DNA of 30,044 nucleotides. It comes from JAVVPO01 sp036655715. GTDB lineage: Bacteria > Bacillota > Clostridia > Lachnospirales > Cellulosilyticaceae. Made by a program: the position numbers and the translations under genes. The notes under the pieces were generated by a model that was given only the letters and a program-made list of their open reading frames with translations, was not told the DNA's origin and searched no databases. Within the stretch, counting starts at the first letter, position 1; the number at the start of each line of letters is the position of its first letter. The DNA lies in the NCBI GenBank assembly GCA_036655715.1, contig JAVVPO010000023.1:1-30044 (forward strand). Direction: 5' to 3'. Positions 7,436 to 16,876 of the stretch are shown here, piece after piece.

Positions 7436-8569
7436 ATGGAGCAATATATCTACAAGAATAATAAAAGATTAAAATATGGTTATACCACAGGGAGCTGTGC
7501 TGCTGCTGCTGCTAAAGCAGCTGCTTGGATGATACTTACTCAAGAAAAAGTAGAACAAGTAGAGCTAATGACACCTAAAGGCTTTGGACTGAGACTAAAA
7601 GTAGAAGATATTTGCCAAGAAAAAGAGTTTGTAAGCTGCAGCATTGTAAAAGATGGGGGAGATGATCCTGATGCAACCCATGGTATGAAAATCTATGCAA
7701 GGGTAAGCCAGATAGAAGAACCTATCATCACGGTAGATGGGGGAATCGGTATAGGTAGAGTGACAAAGGCGGGACTTAAATGTGCTATTGGTTGTGCAGC
7801 TATTAATCCGGTACCTTTGCAAATGATTAGAAATGAAGTGGAAAACGTAAGTAAAGAACTAGGCTATAAGCTAGGACTTCGGGTAGTGATTTATGCCCCA
7901 GAAGGTGAAGCACGTGCCGAAAAAACCTTTAATGGTAGGCTAGGCATTGTAGGGGGGATATCCATACTGGGGACATCTGGTATTGTAGAACCTATGAGTG
8001 AGCAGGCCATTGTTGATACAATCAAGATAGAACTTGATATGTTAAAAGCCAATGGACATGAAATCATTGCTATTGCACCTGGGAATTATGGCATGGGATT
8101 TATGAAAGACTCGCTAGATTTAGAAGGCGTACCTCTTGTGAAGTATAGTAATTTCTTGGGTGAGACCCTGGATTATATTACGCATTTAGCATTTGAAAGA
8201 GTACTACTAGTAGGGCATGTAGGTAAGATGGTTAAAGTGGCAGCAGGGGTAATGAATACCCATTCTAAGTATGCAGATGCAAGGCTTGAAGTATTGGGTG
8301 TGCATACAGCGATGCAAGGATATGGTGGTGAAATAATCAAAGAGATTATGGCATCTACCACAACAGATGAAGCAATAAGGATTATTAAGGCGCTAGAAGA
8401 GAGTGAATATATTCTGGGCAGTATTATGGATAAGATTAAGTTTCATATAGATTATAGGACAAAGCAAAAAGTAGCTATAGCTATTGTAATGTTTTCAGAA
8501 GTACATGGTTTACTAAGTACAACAAAAAATGTTAAAGCTTATATGAATGAATTAAAAGGAGTGAGATAG
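7436..8569 (+). CDS. cbiD: Cobalt-precorrin-5B C1-methyltransferase CbiD
   Basis: CbiD adds a methyl group from S-adenosylmethionine at C1 of the corrin ring in the anaerobic pathway, after CbiG has opened the ring A lactone. The 377-residue protein has the family-defining N-terminal block GYTTGSCAAAAAKAA (residues 15-29), a GGIGIGRVTK stretch, and an APGNYGMGF segment in the C-terminal half. It is unrelated in fold to the other ring methyltransferases. It is the first gene after the riboswitch, with TAGGAAGGTG ahead of the ATG at 7436, and its stop codon abuts the start of cbiL. CbiD is a marker of the oxygen-independent route. Confidence 0.96.
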   Translation: MEQYIYKNNKRLKYGYTTGSCAAAAAKAAAWMILTQEKVEQVELMTPKGFGLRLKVEDICQEKEFVSCSIVKDGGDDPDATHGMKIYARVSQIEEPIITVDGGIGIGRVTKAGLKCAIGCAAINPVPLQMIRNEVENVSKELGYKLGLRVVIYAPEGEARAEKTFNGRLGIVGGISILGTSGIVEPMSEQAIVDTIKIELDMLKANGHEIIAIAPGNYGMGFMKDSLDLEGVPLVKYSNFLGETLDYITHLAFERVLLVGHVGKMVKVAAGVMNTHSKYADARLEVLGVHTAMQGYGGEIIKEIMASTTTDEAIRIIKALEESEYILGSIMDKIKFHIDYRTKQKVAIAIVMFSEVHGLLSTTKNVKAYMNELKGVR

Positions 8570-9250
8570 ATGAAGGGGATACTTTATGGTGTAGGTGTAG
8601 GTCCAGGGGACCCTCAGCTTATGACGTACAAGGCAGTAGAAGTTATTAAAAAATGTAAAGTTATTGCGGTACCTAAATCAGGGGATACAGAGCAAGTGGC
8701 GCTGCGTATTGCAAAAGAGCATATAGAGGATCAACTCATAGTAGATTGTTATATGCCTATGATAAGAGATCAAGAAGCACTTGATAAACAGCATGATAAT
8801 GTAGCTAAGGAGATCAAGCATTATCTGGATGAGGGAATGGATGTGGCTTTCTTGACTTTAGGAGATCCATCTATTTATTCCACTTACATTTATATTCATA
8901 AAAGGATTTTGAAGATGGGGTATGAAGCTCGGCTTATTCCAGGAGTCCCATCTATTTGCGCAGTAGCTGCAAAACTCAATGACTCTTTGTGTGAAGGAGG
9001 AGATTCACTTCATATTATTCCGGCTTCTTATAAAGAAGATTATCTTAAATTAGAGGGCACGAAAGTACTGATGAAAACAGGCCATGCTATTAAAAAAGTA
9101 AAAGAGTATCTAAAAGAAGAAGGTGTATATAACCAAGCTAAGATGGTAGAGTGCTGCGGCATGGCAACTGAAAAGATTCATCACTCTTTAGATAGTGTAT
9201 CAGATGACGGCAAATATTTTTCGGTTATCGTAGTCAAGGAGGAAAAATAA
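8570..9250 (+). CDS. cbiL: Cobalt-precorrin-2 C20-methyltransferase CbiL
   Basis: The 226-residue protein is a class III SAM methyltransferase of the corrin/porphyrin type, with the N-terminal loop GVGPGD (residues 9-14) and the second-domain motif LTLGDPSIYSTYIYI. The CYMPMIRDQEAL segment is typical of the CbiL/CobI branch, which methylates C20 of precorrin-2, the first ring methylation after cobalt insertion. Its ATG at 8570 follows the cbiD stop with no gap; the ribosome binding site AAGGAG lies inside the end of cbiD, so the two are probably translationally coupled. Confidence 0.94.
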   Translation: MKGILYGVGVGPGDPQLMTYKAVEVIKKCKVIAVPKSGDTEQVALRIAKEHIEDQLIVDCYMPMIRDQEALDKQHDNVAKEIKHYLDEGMDVAFLTLGDPSIYSTYIYIHKRILKMGYEARLIPGVPSICAVAAKLNDSLCEGGDSLHIIPASYKEDYLKLEGTKVLMKTGHAIKKVKEYLKEEGVYNQAKMVECCGMATEKIHHSLDSVSDDGKYFSVIVVKEEK

Positions 9251-9251
9251 G

Positions 9252-10007
9252 ATGATTTATTTTGTAGGAGCAGGACCAGGAGACTTAGAACTTATTACGG
9301 TTAAAGGACAAAGATTATTACAAGAAGCTGACCTTATCATCTATGCAGGATCACTTGTAAATAGAGAACTACTTGAAAAGGCAAAGGAAGGCTGCACTAT
9401 ATTAGATAGTGCCAAGATGACATTAGAAGACGTTATTGCGGCCATGGTGTCTAGAGCGGAGCAAGACCAAACGATTGTGCGTCTACATACAGGAGACCCT
9501 AGTATTTATGGTGCGATTAGAGAGCAGATGGATGAACTAGATAAATACAGGTTAGCCTATGAAGTAGTCCCGGGCGTTAGTTCATTCTGCGGGGCAGCGG
9601 CAGCGCTAAAGGCAGAGTATACCTTACCAAATGTTAGTCAAACAGTTATTTTAACACGTATGGAAGGGCGAACGCCTGTACCACCTAAAGAAGATATCAC
9701 CCTTTTGGCAAGTCACAATGCTACTATGGCAATCTTCCTTAGCGTAGGCATGGCAGAAGAATTAAGTCAGAGACTTATCAAAGGTGGCTACGCCGCCGAC
9801 ACCCCTATCGCCATCGTCTATAAGGCAACTTGGCCAGAGGAGAAAATTTATAGAGGAACGGTTAAGACACTACCTGAGGTAGTCAGTGGAAATCATATTA
9901 CAAAGACAGCCCTTATATTAGTAGGAGACTTTTTGGGAGATGAGTATGAGCGGTCTCGTTTGTACGACCCTACATTTACCCATGAGTTTAGAGAGGCTTC
10001 TAAGTGA
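9252..10007 (+). CDS. cbiF: Cobalt-precorrin-4 C11-methyltransferase CbiF
   Basis: The 251-residue class III methyltransferase has the SAM loop GAGPGDLELIT (residues 6-16), RLHTGDPSIYG near 77-87 and VVPGVSSFCGAAAAL near 104-118, the pattern of CbiF/CobM. The enzyme methylates C11 in the anaerobic route; its product is the substrate of CbiG. AAGGAGG lies nine bases before the ATG at 9252. Its stop overlaps the GTG start of cbiG by four bases (GTGA). Confidence 0.95.
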   Translation: MIYFVGAGPGDLELITVKGQRLLQEADLIIYAGSLVNRELLEKAKEGCTILDSAKMTLEDVIAAMVSRAEQDQTIVRLHTGDPSIYGAIREQMDELDKYRLAYEVVPGVSSFCGAAAALKAEYTLPNVSQTVILTRMEGRTPVPPKEDITLLASHNATMAIFLSVGMAEELSQRLIKGGYAADTPIAIVYKATWPEEKIYRGTVKTLPEVVSGNHITKTALILVGDFLGDEYERSRLYDPTFTHEFREASK

Positions 10008-11119
10008 GAATAGCGGTGATTTCCTTTACCCTAAACGGGGCAAAAATTAATGCGGAAATCGTAAACGGCTTAAAAACGTATGGTAGAAAGAATAATCAAG
10101 ATATTACAGAAATAGATAACCAAGACACTATAGAAGCCAATACGTTTAGGTTAGAAGGCGAACATGGCGTAGAGGGCTATCATCTTTCTAGAACTGCTGT
10201 GCCAAACTTAATACAAGTAAATACCTCACTAAAAGAATGGACGGAAAAAGCTTTTGCAACCAGTCAGGCCATCATCTTCATAGGTGCAACAGGTATTGCA
10301 GTAAGAGCCATTGCACCTTTTATTAGGTCAAAAGATGTAGACCCTGCCGTTATCGTACTAGACGACCAAGGAGAGTATGTCATCTCGCTCTTATCTGGGC
10401 ATATAGGCGGAGCCAATGAACTGACAAGAGAAGTAGCAAAACTTGTAGAGGGAAGACCTGTTATCTCTACGGCGACAGATGGGCATAAGGTCTTTGCAGT
10501 AGATGAATGGGCAAAAAAATCAGATTTAGTCATTAAAGAAATTTCGCATATTAAGTATGTTTCTTCTGCTTTTCTAAATGGGGAAAAGGTAGGGTTATCT
10601 ACTCCTTTTTCTATAGCAAGCAGATTGCCTGCAAATATGACAATAGAAAAGGCAGAAATAGGTGTAGTGATTGATCTAAGTGGCAAATCCAATCCTTTCA
10701 CCTATACGTTACACCTGATTCCTCAGATCCTGACACTTGGTATAGGATGCAAGAGGGGGACATCTAGAGACGCTATAGAAGAACTAGTAGGGATGTATCT
10801 CGAAGAAATGAGTATAGATAGGCAGGCCATAAGAAATGTTGCTACGATTGATCTTAAAAAGGATGAAGAAGGATTACTAAGTTTTTGTGAAAAATACAAT
10901 AAGCCTTTAAAGATTTACACAAGCGAGGAACTTAAAGCTGTTGCTGGAGATTTTACACCTTCAGCCTTTGTCAAAAGCATTACAGGTGTAGAAAATGTAT
11001 GTGAAAGAGCCGCAGTACTTGGAAGCGGATGTGGGGAACTATTGCTTAGAAAAAGTAGCCTAAACGGAGTGACACTAGCTATAGCTCAAACAGCGTATAA
11101 AATTAATTTTGATAAATAG
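10004..11119 (+). CDS. cbiG: Cobalt-precorrin-5A hydrolase CbiG
   Basis: CbiG opens the delta-lactone of cobalt-precorrin-5A and releases the C20-derived two-carbon unit as acetaldehyde, a step unique to the anaerobic route. The 371-residue protein has the expected order of domains: an N-terminal domain, a central block with GATGIAVRAIAPF and LLSGHIGGANELTREVA, and a C-terminal block starting LGIGCKRGTS. It is full length. The GTG start overlaps the cbiF stop by four bases, and GAGAGG lies upstream; the short overlap supports coupling. Confidence 0.95.
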   Translation: MRIAVISFTLNGAKINAEIVNGLKTYGRKNNQDITEIDNQDTIEANTFRLEGEHGVEGYHLSRTAVPNLIQVNTSLKEWTEKAFATSQAIIFIGATGIAVRAIAPFIRSKDVDPAVIVLDDQGEYVISLLSGHIGGANELTREVAKLVEGRPVISTATDGHKVFAVDEWAKKSDLVIKEISHIKYVSSAFLNGEKVGLSTPFSIASRLPANMTIEKAEIGVVIDLSGKSNPFTYTLHLIPQILTLGIGCKRGTSRDAIEELVGMYLEEMSIDRQAIRNVATIDLKKDEEGLLSFCEKYNKPLKIYTSEELKAVAGDFTPSAFVKSITGVENVCERAAVLGSGCGELLLRKSSLNGVTLAIAQTAYKINFDK

Positions 11120-11130
11120 GGGAGAATGCT

Positions 11131-11868
11131 ATGAAAGTATATGTAGTAGGATTAGGGCCAGGTGGGCTAGACCAAATCACGCCGAAGGCGTTAGAGATAT
11201 TAGAAACTTGTGATGTGATTGCAGGGTATCATGTTTATGTGGATTTAATCAAAGAACGATTTAGCCATAAAGAGTTTTTGGTTACAGCTATGACACAGGA
11301 AGTGACAAGATGCCAAATGGCTATAGATGAAGCTTTGAAAGGAAAAACAGTAGCTATGGTCTCTAGCGGCGATGCTGGGGTCTATGGTATGGCAGGAGTT
11401 ATGCATGAGGTAGCCAAACAGCATCTAGAGCTTGAAGTAGAAGTAATCCCGGGGATTACAGCAGCTTGCTCTGGAGCGGCTCTAATGGGAGCGCCGCTTA
11501 TCCATGACTTTGCAGTTATTAGCCTAAGTGATTTACTAACCCCTTGGGAAAAAATCGAAAAACGTGTAGAAGGTGCTGCTTTAGCAGACTTTGTCATCTG
11601 TCTTTACAATCCATCTAGTAAAAAAAGACATGATTACTTAAAAAAAGCTTGTGATTTAATGCTTAAGCACAAAAGCCAAGAGACGCCATGCGGCTATGCA
11701 CAGCATATAGGAAGAGAAGGTGAAACCTATAGCCTTTGTACACTCGCTGAGCTAAGGGATACCACAGTGGATATGTTTACAACAGTGATAGTCGGCAATA
11801 GTCAAACGCAAATCATCAAAGGGAAACTAGTTACTCCAAGAGGCTATAGAGAAGTCCATGACAAATAA
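11131..11868 (+). CDS. cbiH: Cobalt-factor III / precorrin-3B C17-methyltransferase CbiH
   Basis: CbiH methylates C17 and drives contraction of the macrocycle. The 245-residue class III methyltransferase has GLGPGGLDQIT (residues 7-17), SSGDAGVYGMAG near 80 and VIPGITAACSGAALMGAP near 107-124. The last segment and the C-terminal TPRGYREV are typical of CbiH/CobJ. The last SAM-loop residue is G instead of the D seen in the other paralogues here, which is common in this branch. An AGGGGAG ribosome binding site precedes the ATG. It overlaps cbiJ by 11 bases. Confidence 0.95.
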   Translation: MKVYVVGLGPGGLDQITPKALEILETCDVIAGYHVYVDLIKERFSHKEFLVTAMTQEVTRCQMAIDEALKGKTVAMVSSGDAGVYGMAGVMHEVAKQHLELEVEVIPGITAACSGAALMGAPLIHDFAVISLSDLLTPWEKIEKRVEGAALADFVICLYNPSSKKRHDYLKKACDLMLKHKSQETPCGYAQHIGREGETYSLCTLAELRDTTVDMFTTVIVGNSQTQIIKGKLVTPRGYREVHDK

Positions 11869-12628
11869 AAAGATACTTTTATTTGCAGGAACTACAGAAG
11901 GCCGAATGATTGCAAAGTTGCTGAGTCAGGCGGCGTTTCAAACGATTGTGAGTGTCGCAACAGAATATGGAGAAAGCTTGATAGAAAAAGCAGATAACCT
12001 AAAGATTATAAGCGGTAGGTTAGATAAGGCTGAGATGAAAAACCTTATTGAAAACAAACACATTCATTTAGTTATTGATGCAACCCATCCTTATGCAGTG
12101 ATTGTCACTCAGAATATGAGAGAAGTTTGCCAAGAGGTAAATATAGAATACCTAAGAATCGTTAGGCCGCCAAGTGAAGAATCAGATGTACGATCTTTTC
12201 ATTCTTTAGAAGAAACCATAGACTTTCTAAATGAAACACAAGGCGCTGTGCTTTTAACGACAGGAAGCAAAGATTTGGAGGCTTTTACAAGAATCACAGA
12301 TTATGAAGAACGACTTTATCCTCGTGTGTTACCTATGGCAAAGACTCTTGAAAACGCCCTAGCTATGGGGTACAAGAGTAGCCATATGATTTGTATGCAA
12401 GGACCTTTTTCCTATGAACTGAATAGGGCAATGCTTAAACAGCTACAGATAAAGTATATGGTGACCAAGGATTCCGGGGACGCGGGAGGCTCACAAGATA
12501 AATTAAAAGCAGCAAGAGACGCAGGTGTAATCGTGCTACTCATTGCAAGGCCACAGGTGGAGCAGGGCTATACCGTGGAAGAAGTAATTAAAAAACTAGA
12601 TTTAAAACTAGGCGGCCAAGAGCTATAG
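11858..12628 (+). CDS. cbiJ: Cobalt-precorrin-6A reductase CbiJ
   Basis: CbiJ reduces a double bond of cobalt-precorrin-6A with NAD(P)H. The 256-residue protein shows the CbiJ/CobK motifs: LLFAGTTEGR (residues 7-16), VIDATHPYA, TGSKDLEAF and the C-terminal TKDSGDAGGSQDKL. The ATG at 11858 lies inside the end of cbiH, an 11-base overlap, so translation is likely coupled. A 32-base gap to the start of cbiET follows, holding that gene's strong ribosome binding site. Confidence 0.95.
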   Translation: MTNKKILLFAGTTEGRMIAKLLSQAAFQTIVSVATEYGESLIEKADNLKIISGRLDKAEMKNLIENKHIHLVIDATHPYAVIVTQNMREVCQEVNIEYLRIVRPPSEESDVRSFHSLEETIDFLNETQGAVLLTTGSKDLEAFTRITDYEERLYPRVLPMAKTLENALAMGYKSSHMICMQGPFSYELNRAMLKQLQIKYMVTKDSGDAGGSQDKLKAARDAGVIVLLIARPQVEQGYTVEEVIKKLDLKLGGQEL

Positions 12629-12660
12629 GAAGATAAGTGAATGGAGAAAGGAGGAAAGAA

Positions 12661-13875
12661 ATGCCCAAACTATATATTATTGGAACAGGTCCAGGTAACA
12701 AGGATTTACTAACAGCAAGGGCCAAACAGACCATTGAAGAATGTGATGTCTTATTAGGCGGGGCTAGAATGCTTGAGATATATCAAGACGCATCACAAAT
12801 AAGTATTCCATGTATGACACATGAAATATGTGAGAGGATTAAAGAACAAGACCTAGGGCATCAGATAGGGGTTTTAGCTTCTGGAGATGTAGGTTTTTAT
12901 AGTATTACAAAGCTGATACAAAGAGAGCTTGCCGGTCTCTATGAGATAGAAGAAATAAGCGGTATTAGTTCCATGCAGTACTTCTGCGCAAAGATTCATG
13001 AATCTTATGAGCATATTTGCCTAGCGAGTATGCATGGCAGAGAGAATCCTATTGTAGGGAAGGTGCTAACGCATCAGAAGGTCTTTAGTCTGACTGGCGG
13101 GAAATACCCAGCTCACGAGATTTGCCGGATACTTTGTGAAAATGGGCTAGGCGATACTAAGGTGACTATAGGAGAGAACCTATCTTATGAGCATGAAAGA
13201 ATAGCAAGAGGGAGTGCGTATGAGTTAGCTACGGAAACTTTTGCTGACTTAGCAGTGATGCTGATAGAAAATCCTGCCTATGAAGCAAGAACCGTAGTGA
13301 CGCCGGGACTTGCTGATGAAGCCTTTATCCGTGGCAAGGTGCCTATGACCAAGCAAGAAGTGCGGGTGGTGTCTTTGGCAAAGATGCAGATTGCCTCTTC
13401 TGATATTATCTACGATATAGGTGCAGGTACAGGTTCTGTAGCTATAGAAATGGCCCTTCAAGCGAGAGAAGGCAAAGTATATGCCATTGAAAAAAACTCA
13501 GAAGGCATAGAACTTATCAAACAAAATAGCAAAAAGTTTAAAGTGCAAAATATAGAAGTGGTAGAAGCAAACTTCCCAGGTCAGATAGAGACACTCCCTC
13601 GGCCAGATAAAGTGTTTATCGGAGGAAGTGGTGGCAACTTAGATGAGATGATAGGTAAACTGCTTAAGCTAAATCCTCACTTACATATGGTGGTAAATGC
13701 CATTACTTTGGAGACTTTAGGAGAAGTGGTAAACTGTGCGAAAAAGTATGAGTTAACTTTAGATATGGTGCAGCTTGCCGTAGCAAATAGCAAGAATATA
13801 GGAGCTTACCATATGATGATGGGGCAAAATCCTATTTTTATTATAACGATGGGTGGTAAAAAAGATGAGCAATAG
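12661..13875 (+). CDS. cbiET: Fused cobalt-precorrin-7 C5-methyltransferase and C15-methyltransferase/decarboxylase CbiET
   Basis: Two enzymes are fused in 404 residues, as in CobL of aerobic organisms. Residues 1 to about 205 are the CbiE half (SAM loop GTGPGNKDLLT at 8-18, ASGDVGFYS at 73-81), which methylates C5. Residues about 215-404 are CbiT, a Rossmann-type methyltransferase with motif I DIGAGTGSVAIEM (252-264) and FIGGSGGNLDEM, which methylates C15 and decarboxylates the ring C acetate. The start at 12661 is six bases after AAGGAGG; an in-frame GTG at 12637 lies before that site and is less likely. It overlaps cbiA by 11 bases. Confidence 0.95.
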   Translation: MPKLYIIGTGPGNKDLLTARAKQTIEECDVLLGGARMLEIYQDASQISIPCMTHEICERIKEQDLGHQIGVLASGDVGFYSITKLIQRELAGLYEIEEISGISSMQYFCAKIHESYEHICLASMHGRENPIVGKVLTHQKVFSLTGGKYPAHEICRILCENGLGDTKVTIGENLSYEHERIARGSAYELATETFADLAVMLIENPAYEARTVVTPGLADEAFIRGKVPMTKQEVRVVSLAKMQIASSDIIYDIGAGTGSVAIEMALQAREGKVYAIEKNSEGIELIKQNSKKFKVQNIEVVEANFPGQIETLPRPDKVFIGGSGGNLDEMIGKLLKLNPHLHMVVNAITLETLGEVVNCAKKYELTLDMVQLAVANSKNIGAYHMMMGQNPIFIITMGGKKDEQ

Positions 13876-15226
13876 ACCAAGGATAATGATAGCAGCAACA
13901 GGGAGTGGGGCAGGTAAGACAACAGTAACCTGCGCACTTCTTAAAGCGTTAAGAAAACAAAAGATAAAGGCGGTGTCCTTTAAGTGTGGACCCGATTACA
14001 TAGACCCTATGTTTCATAGAGAAGTACTAGGGACACCCTCACGCAATCTAGATTTATTTATGCTAGGGGAGAATACCTGTAAGCATTTACTTTACCAAAA
14101 TAGTCAAGAAACAGACCTTTCTGTGATTGAAGGGGTAATGGGCTTTTATGATGGGATAGGCAAGGGCTGGCAGGGAAGTAGCTATGAACTGTCTGAGAAG
14201 ACAAAGACCCCTGTAGTTCTTGTAGTGAGCTGCTCGGGGATGGGGTTTTCAGTAGTTCCTCTTATTAAAGGTTACCTAGAGCTAGAGAAAAATAATATAC
14301 AAGGTGTTATCTTAAATCATACAAGTAAGATGATGTATGAGTATTATAAGTCCATGATAGAGGAACATCTACCTATTAAGGCCATGGGATATCTACCAAA
14401 CCTTCCAGAATGTAATCTAGAAAGTAGACATCTTGGACTCATTACAGCCAAAGAGGTAGAGGCATTAGAAGAAAAAATGGATAGGCTTGGCGAAGTGGCC
14501 TGCGAGACCTTGGATATACAAGGGATTATGGCGCTAGGACAACAAAGTCAGCCTTTAAGTTTTGAATCTCCTGAAATAGAGCCAGTAGGAACAAGCATAC
14601 GTGTAGGGATTGCAAAGGATAGAGCGTTTTCATTTTATTACCAAGATAATCTAGAACTTTTAGAAAAACTAGGGATAGAACTTGTGCCTTTTTCTCCTAT
14701 GTTAGATCCGGAACTACCAGAAAATCTAGATGGACTCTTATTAGGCGGCGGTTACCCAGAAGTTTATGCCCAGGAGCTAGCTAGCAACCAGACCATGAAA
14801 AAGAGCATACATAAGGCAATAAGTGGCGGACTACCTTGTCATGCAGAATGTGGAGGCTTTATGTATCTTCAACAAAAGCTGACAACGCTAGAAGGCAAGA
14901 GCTATGAAATGGTAGGGTATCTACCAGGCGAAGCAGCCATGACAAAGGGGCTTCAAAGATTTGGCTATATCACCTTGCGTGCCAATGAGGATACGATGTT
15001 AGCTAAGGCTGGAGATATGATACAGGCTCATGAATTCCACTACTCAGATTCTACGGCGAATGGAAAGAGCTTTGAAGCAATCAAACCACTAAGCACAAAG
15101 ACATGGGAATGTATGATGGCAACGACAAGTATGGTAGCGGGTTATCCCCACATCCATTTTTATAGTAATATAACATTTGCTGAAAATTTTGCTAAAAAGT
15201 GTCTAGATTTTAAAAATACAAAGTAA
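13865..15226 (+). CDS. cbiA: Cobyrinate a,c-diamide synthase CbiA
   Basis: CbiA amidates the a and c side chains using ATP and glutamine. The 453-residue protein has an N-terminal P-loop ATPase domain (ATGSGAGKTTVT, residues 9-20) and a C-terminal class I glutamine amidotransferase domain: LLLGGGYPEVYA, nucleophile C329 in ECGGFMYL, and HEFH at 389-392 supplying the His. The ATG at 13865 has GGGTGGT upstream and overlaps the cbiET stop by 11 bases; a GTG four codons earlier is possible. Confidence 0.95.
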   Translation: MSNRPRIMIAATGSGAGKTTVTCALLKALRKQKIKAVSFKCGPDYIDPMFHREVLGTPSRNLDLFMLGENTCKHLLYQNSQETDLSVIEGVMGFYDGIGKGWQGSSYELSEKTKTPVVLVVSCSGMGFSVVPLIKGYLELEKNNIQGVILNHTSKMMYEYYKSMIEEHLPIKAMGYLPNLPECNLESRHLGLITAKEVEALEEKMDRLGEVACETLDIQGIMALGQQSQPLSFESPEIEPVGTSIRVGIAKDRAFSFYYQDNLELLEKLGIELVPFSPMLDPELPENLDGLLLGGGYPEVYAQELASNQTMKKSIHKAISGGLPCHAECGGFMYLQQKLTTLEGKSYEMVGYLPGEAAMTKGLQRFGYITLRANEDTMLAKAGDMIQAHEFHYSDSTANGKSFEAIKPLSTKTWECMMATTSMVAGYPHIHFYSNITFAENFAKKCLDFKNTK

Positions 15227-15242
15227 ATTAAAGGAGGGTCAA

Positions 15243-15878
15243 ATGGAAATTAAACATTTACTACCTAATGAAATAGAAAAAACAAGTTTTAGTATCATAG
15301 AAAAGGAACTAGGGGATAGAATACTAGACCCTATGCAGGCTCCTGTTATCAAAAGAGTTATCCATACAACAGCAGATTTTGAGTATGTGGAGAATCTATG
15401 CTTTTCTAAAGAAGCAGTAGAAAAAGCAATACACGCCTTCAAAGAGGGAGCGTGTATTGTGACAGATACACAAATGGTCAAAGCAGGCATCAACAAAGGA
15501 ACCCTTGAAAAATTTGGGGGAGAAGTATACTGCTTTATTGGTGATGACGATGTCAAAGACCAAGCTATCACAAAAGGAACAACAAGAGCTGCTATATCTA
15601 TGGAAAAAGCGGCTCTTGTTGAGAAGCCTTTAATTATTGCTGTAGGCAATGCACCAACAGCCCTTATTAAGCTAGAGGAACTGATTAAAGCTGGTAAGAT
15701 AAAGCCAGAGCTGATTATTGGCGTGCCCGTTGGATTTGTCAATGTGGTAGAATCCAAAGAACTTATTTTGGCATTAGATATGCCTTATATCGTGGCAAAA
15801 GGTAGAAAAGGTGGAAGCAACGTAGCCGCTGCTATATGTAATGCATTGCTATACTTAGCAAGTGAAAGAAAGTTATAA
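15243..15878 (+). CDS. cbiC: Cobalt-precorrin-8 methylmutase CbiC
   Basis: CbiC moves the C11 methyl group to C12, giving cobyrinate. The 211-residue protein has the catalytic His at residue 41 in RVIHTTADFEY, and the conserved IAVGNAPTAL and GVPVGFVNVVESKE segments. A strong AAAGGAGG precedes the ATG by six bases. A long antisense ORF opposite it is a coding shadow. Confidence 0.96.
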   Translation: MEIKHLLPNEIEKTSFSIIEKELGDRILDPMQAPVIKRVIHTTADFEYVENLCFSKEAVEKAIHAFKEGACIVTDTQMVKAGINKGTLEKFGGEVYCFIGDDDVKDQAITKGTTRAAISMEKAALVEKPLIIAVGNAPTALIKLEELIKAGKIKPELIIGVPVGFVNVVESKELILALDMPYIVAKGRKGGSNVAAAICNALLYLASERKL

Positions 15879-15896
15879 AAAAGGAGCTAGATAAGA

Positions 15897-16868
15897 ATGG
15901 ACTTAATTATCCCTGCGGTTATCGTAGGATTTATTTTAGATTTAATATGCGGTGACCCCAGCTGGCTACCCCATCCTATTAGAGCTATAGGATGGCTGAT
16001 TCAAAAAGGAGAAGCCCTCGTTAGACCTTTGCTACCTAAGAGTAAACAAGGAGAGAGAATTGGGGGGACACTTCTTGCTATAGGTGTGATTGGCATAGCT
16101 TTTGTAGTACCTTATTACTTATTAAAGGCATGCTATGGGATGCACCCTATACTAGGATTTGTGGTAGAAGTGGTGATGTGCTATCAGATTTTAGCAACTA
16201 AGTGCCTGCGGGATGAAAGTATGAAAGTGTATACAGCGCTGAAGTTGGGAGATCTTACAAAGGCAAGATACAATGTGTCTATGATTGTAGGAAGAGATAC
16301 AGCGTCTCTAGATGAAGTGGGTGTGGCAAAAGCTACGATAGAAACAGTGGCTGAAAATACTTCAGATGGGATTATTGGGCCTTTAATGTTTTTTGTTATA
16401 GGCGGAGCGCCTTTGGGATTTGCTTATAAAGCTATTAATACACTAGATTCTATGATAGGCTATAAGAATGATAAATACCAATATTTTGGTACTTTTGGCG
16501 CAAGACTGGATGATGTAGCAAACTATATTCCGGCTAGAATCAGTGCCTATCTTATGATTTTAGGAAGTGTATTTTGCAAGATGGACAGAAAAGGGGCTTA
16601 TCGTATGTATAAAAGAGATAGATACAATCACAAAAGTCCAAATAGTGCCCATACAGAAGCCACTTGCGCAGGGGCACTTGGTATACAATTAGCAGGAGAT
16701 GCTTATTACTTTGGTGTGCTTCACAAAAAGCCGACGATAGGTGATGCAAAAAGATCCGTAGAAATAGAAGATATTAAAAGAACCAATGATTTGATGTATG
16801 CAACGTGCATATTAGGACTTGTCCTGTTTTGCCTTGCAAGAGCAGTAATCATTGGAATAATAATGTAG
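15897..16868 (+). CDS. cbiB: Adenosylcobinamide-phosphate synthase CbiB
   Basis: CbiB is an integral membrane protein that attaches the aminopropanol-phosphate arm, made by CobD, to adenosylcobyric acid. The 323-residue sequence has the signature GDPSWLPHPIRAIGW (residues 19-33), ETVAENTSDGIIGPLMF near 149-165, and DDVANYIPARI. It has several hydrophobic helices. The ribosome binding site AAAAAGGAG lies 9-10 bases ahead of the ATG. CobD, which makes its substrate, is the next gene. Confidence 0.95.
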   Translation: MDLIIPAVIVGFILDLICGDPSWLPHPIRAIGWLIQKGEALVRPLLPKSKQGERIGGTLLAIGVIGIAFVVPYYLLKACYGMHPILGFVVEVVMCYQILATKCLRDESMKVYTALKLGDLTKARYNVSMIVGRDTASLDEVGVAKATIETVAENTSDGIIGPLMFFVIGGAPLGFAYKAINTLDSMIGYKNDKYQYFGTFGARLDDVANYIPARISAYLMILGSVFCKMDRKGAYRMYKRDRYNHKSPNSAHTEATCAGALGIQLAGDAYYFGVLHKKPTIGDAKRSVEIEDIKRTNDLMYATCILGLVLFCLARAVIIGIIM

Positions 16869-16876
16869 GTGAAATG

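Noticed and set aside
7495..7526. (GCT)n-like triplet repeat at the start of cbiD
   Set aside because: It encodes the alanine run that is a conserved part of the CbiD family signature, so it needs no special explanation; phase variation is not supported.
10264..10701. Antisense ORF of 145 codons inside cbiG
   Set aside because: Same reason: cbiG is full length and conserved through this region.
15239..15757. Antisense ORF of 172 codons opposite cbiC
   Set aside because: It lies fully within a well-conserved gene on the other strand, has no ribosome binding site and resembles no family; it is a coding shadow.
16805..16876. N-terminal extension of CobD into cbiB
   Set aside because: No ribosome binding site, and family members begin near the LIHGGD segment; the ATG at 16877 has a proper site.
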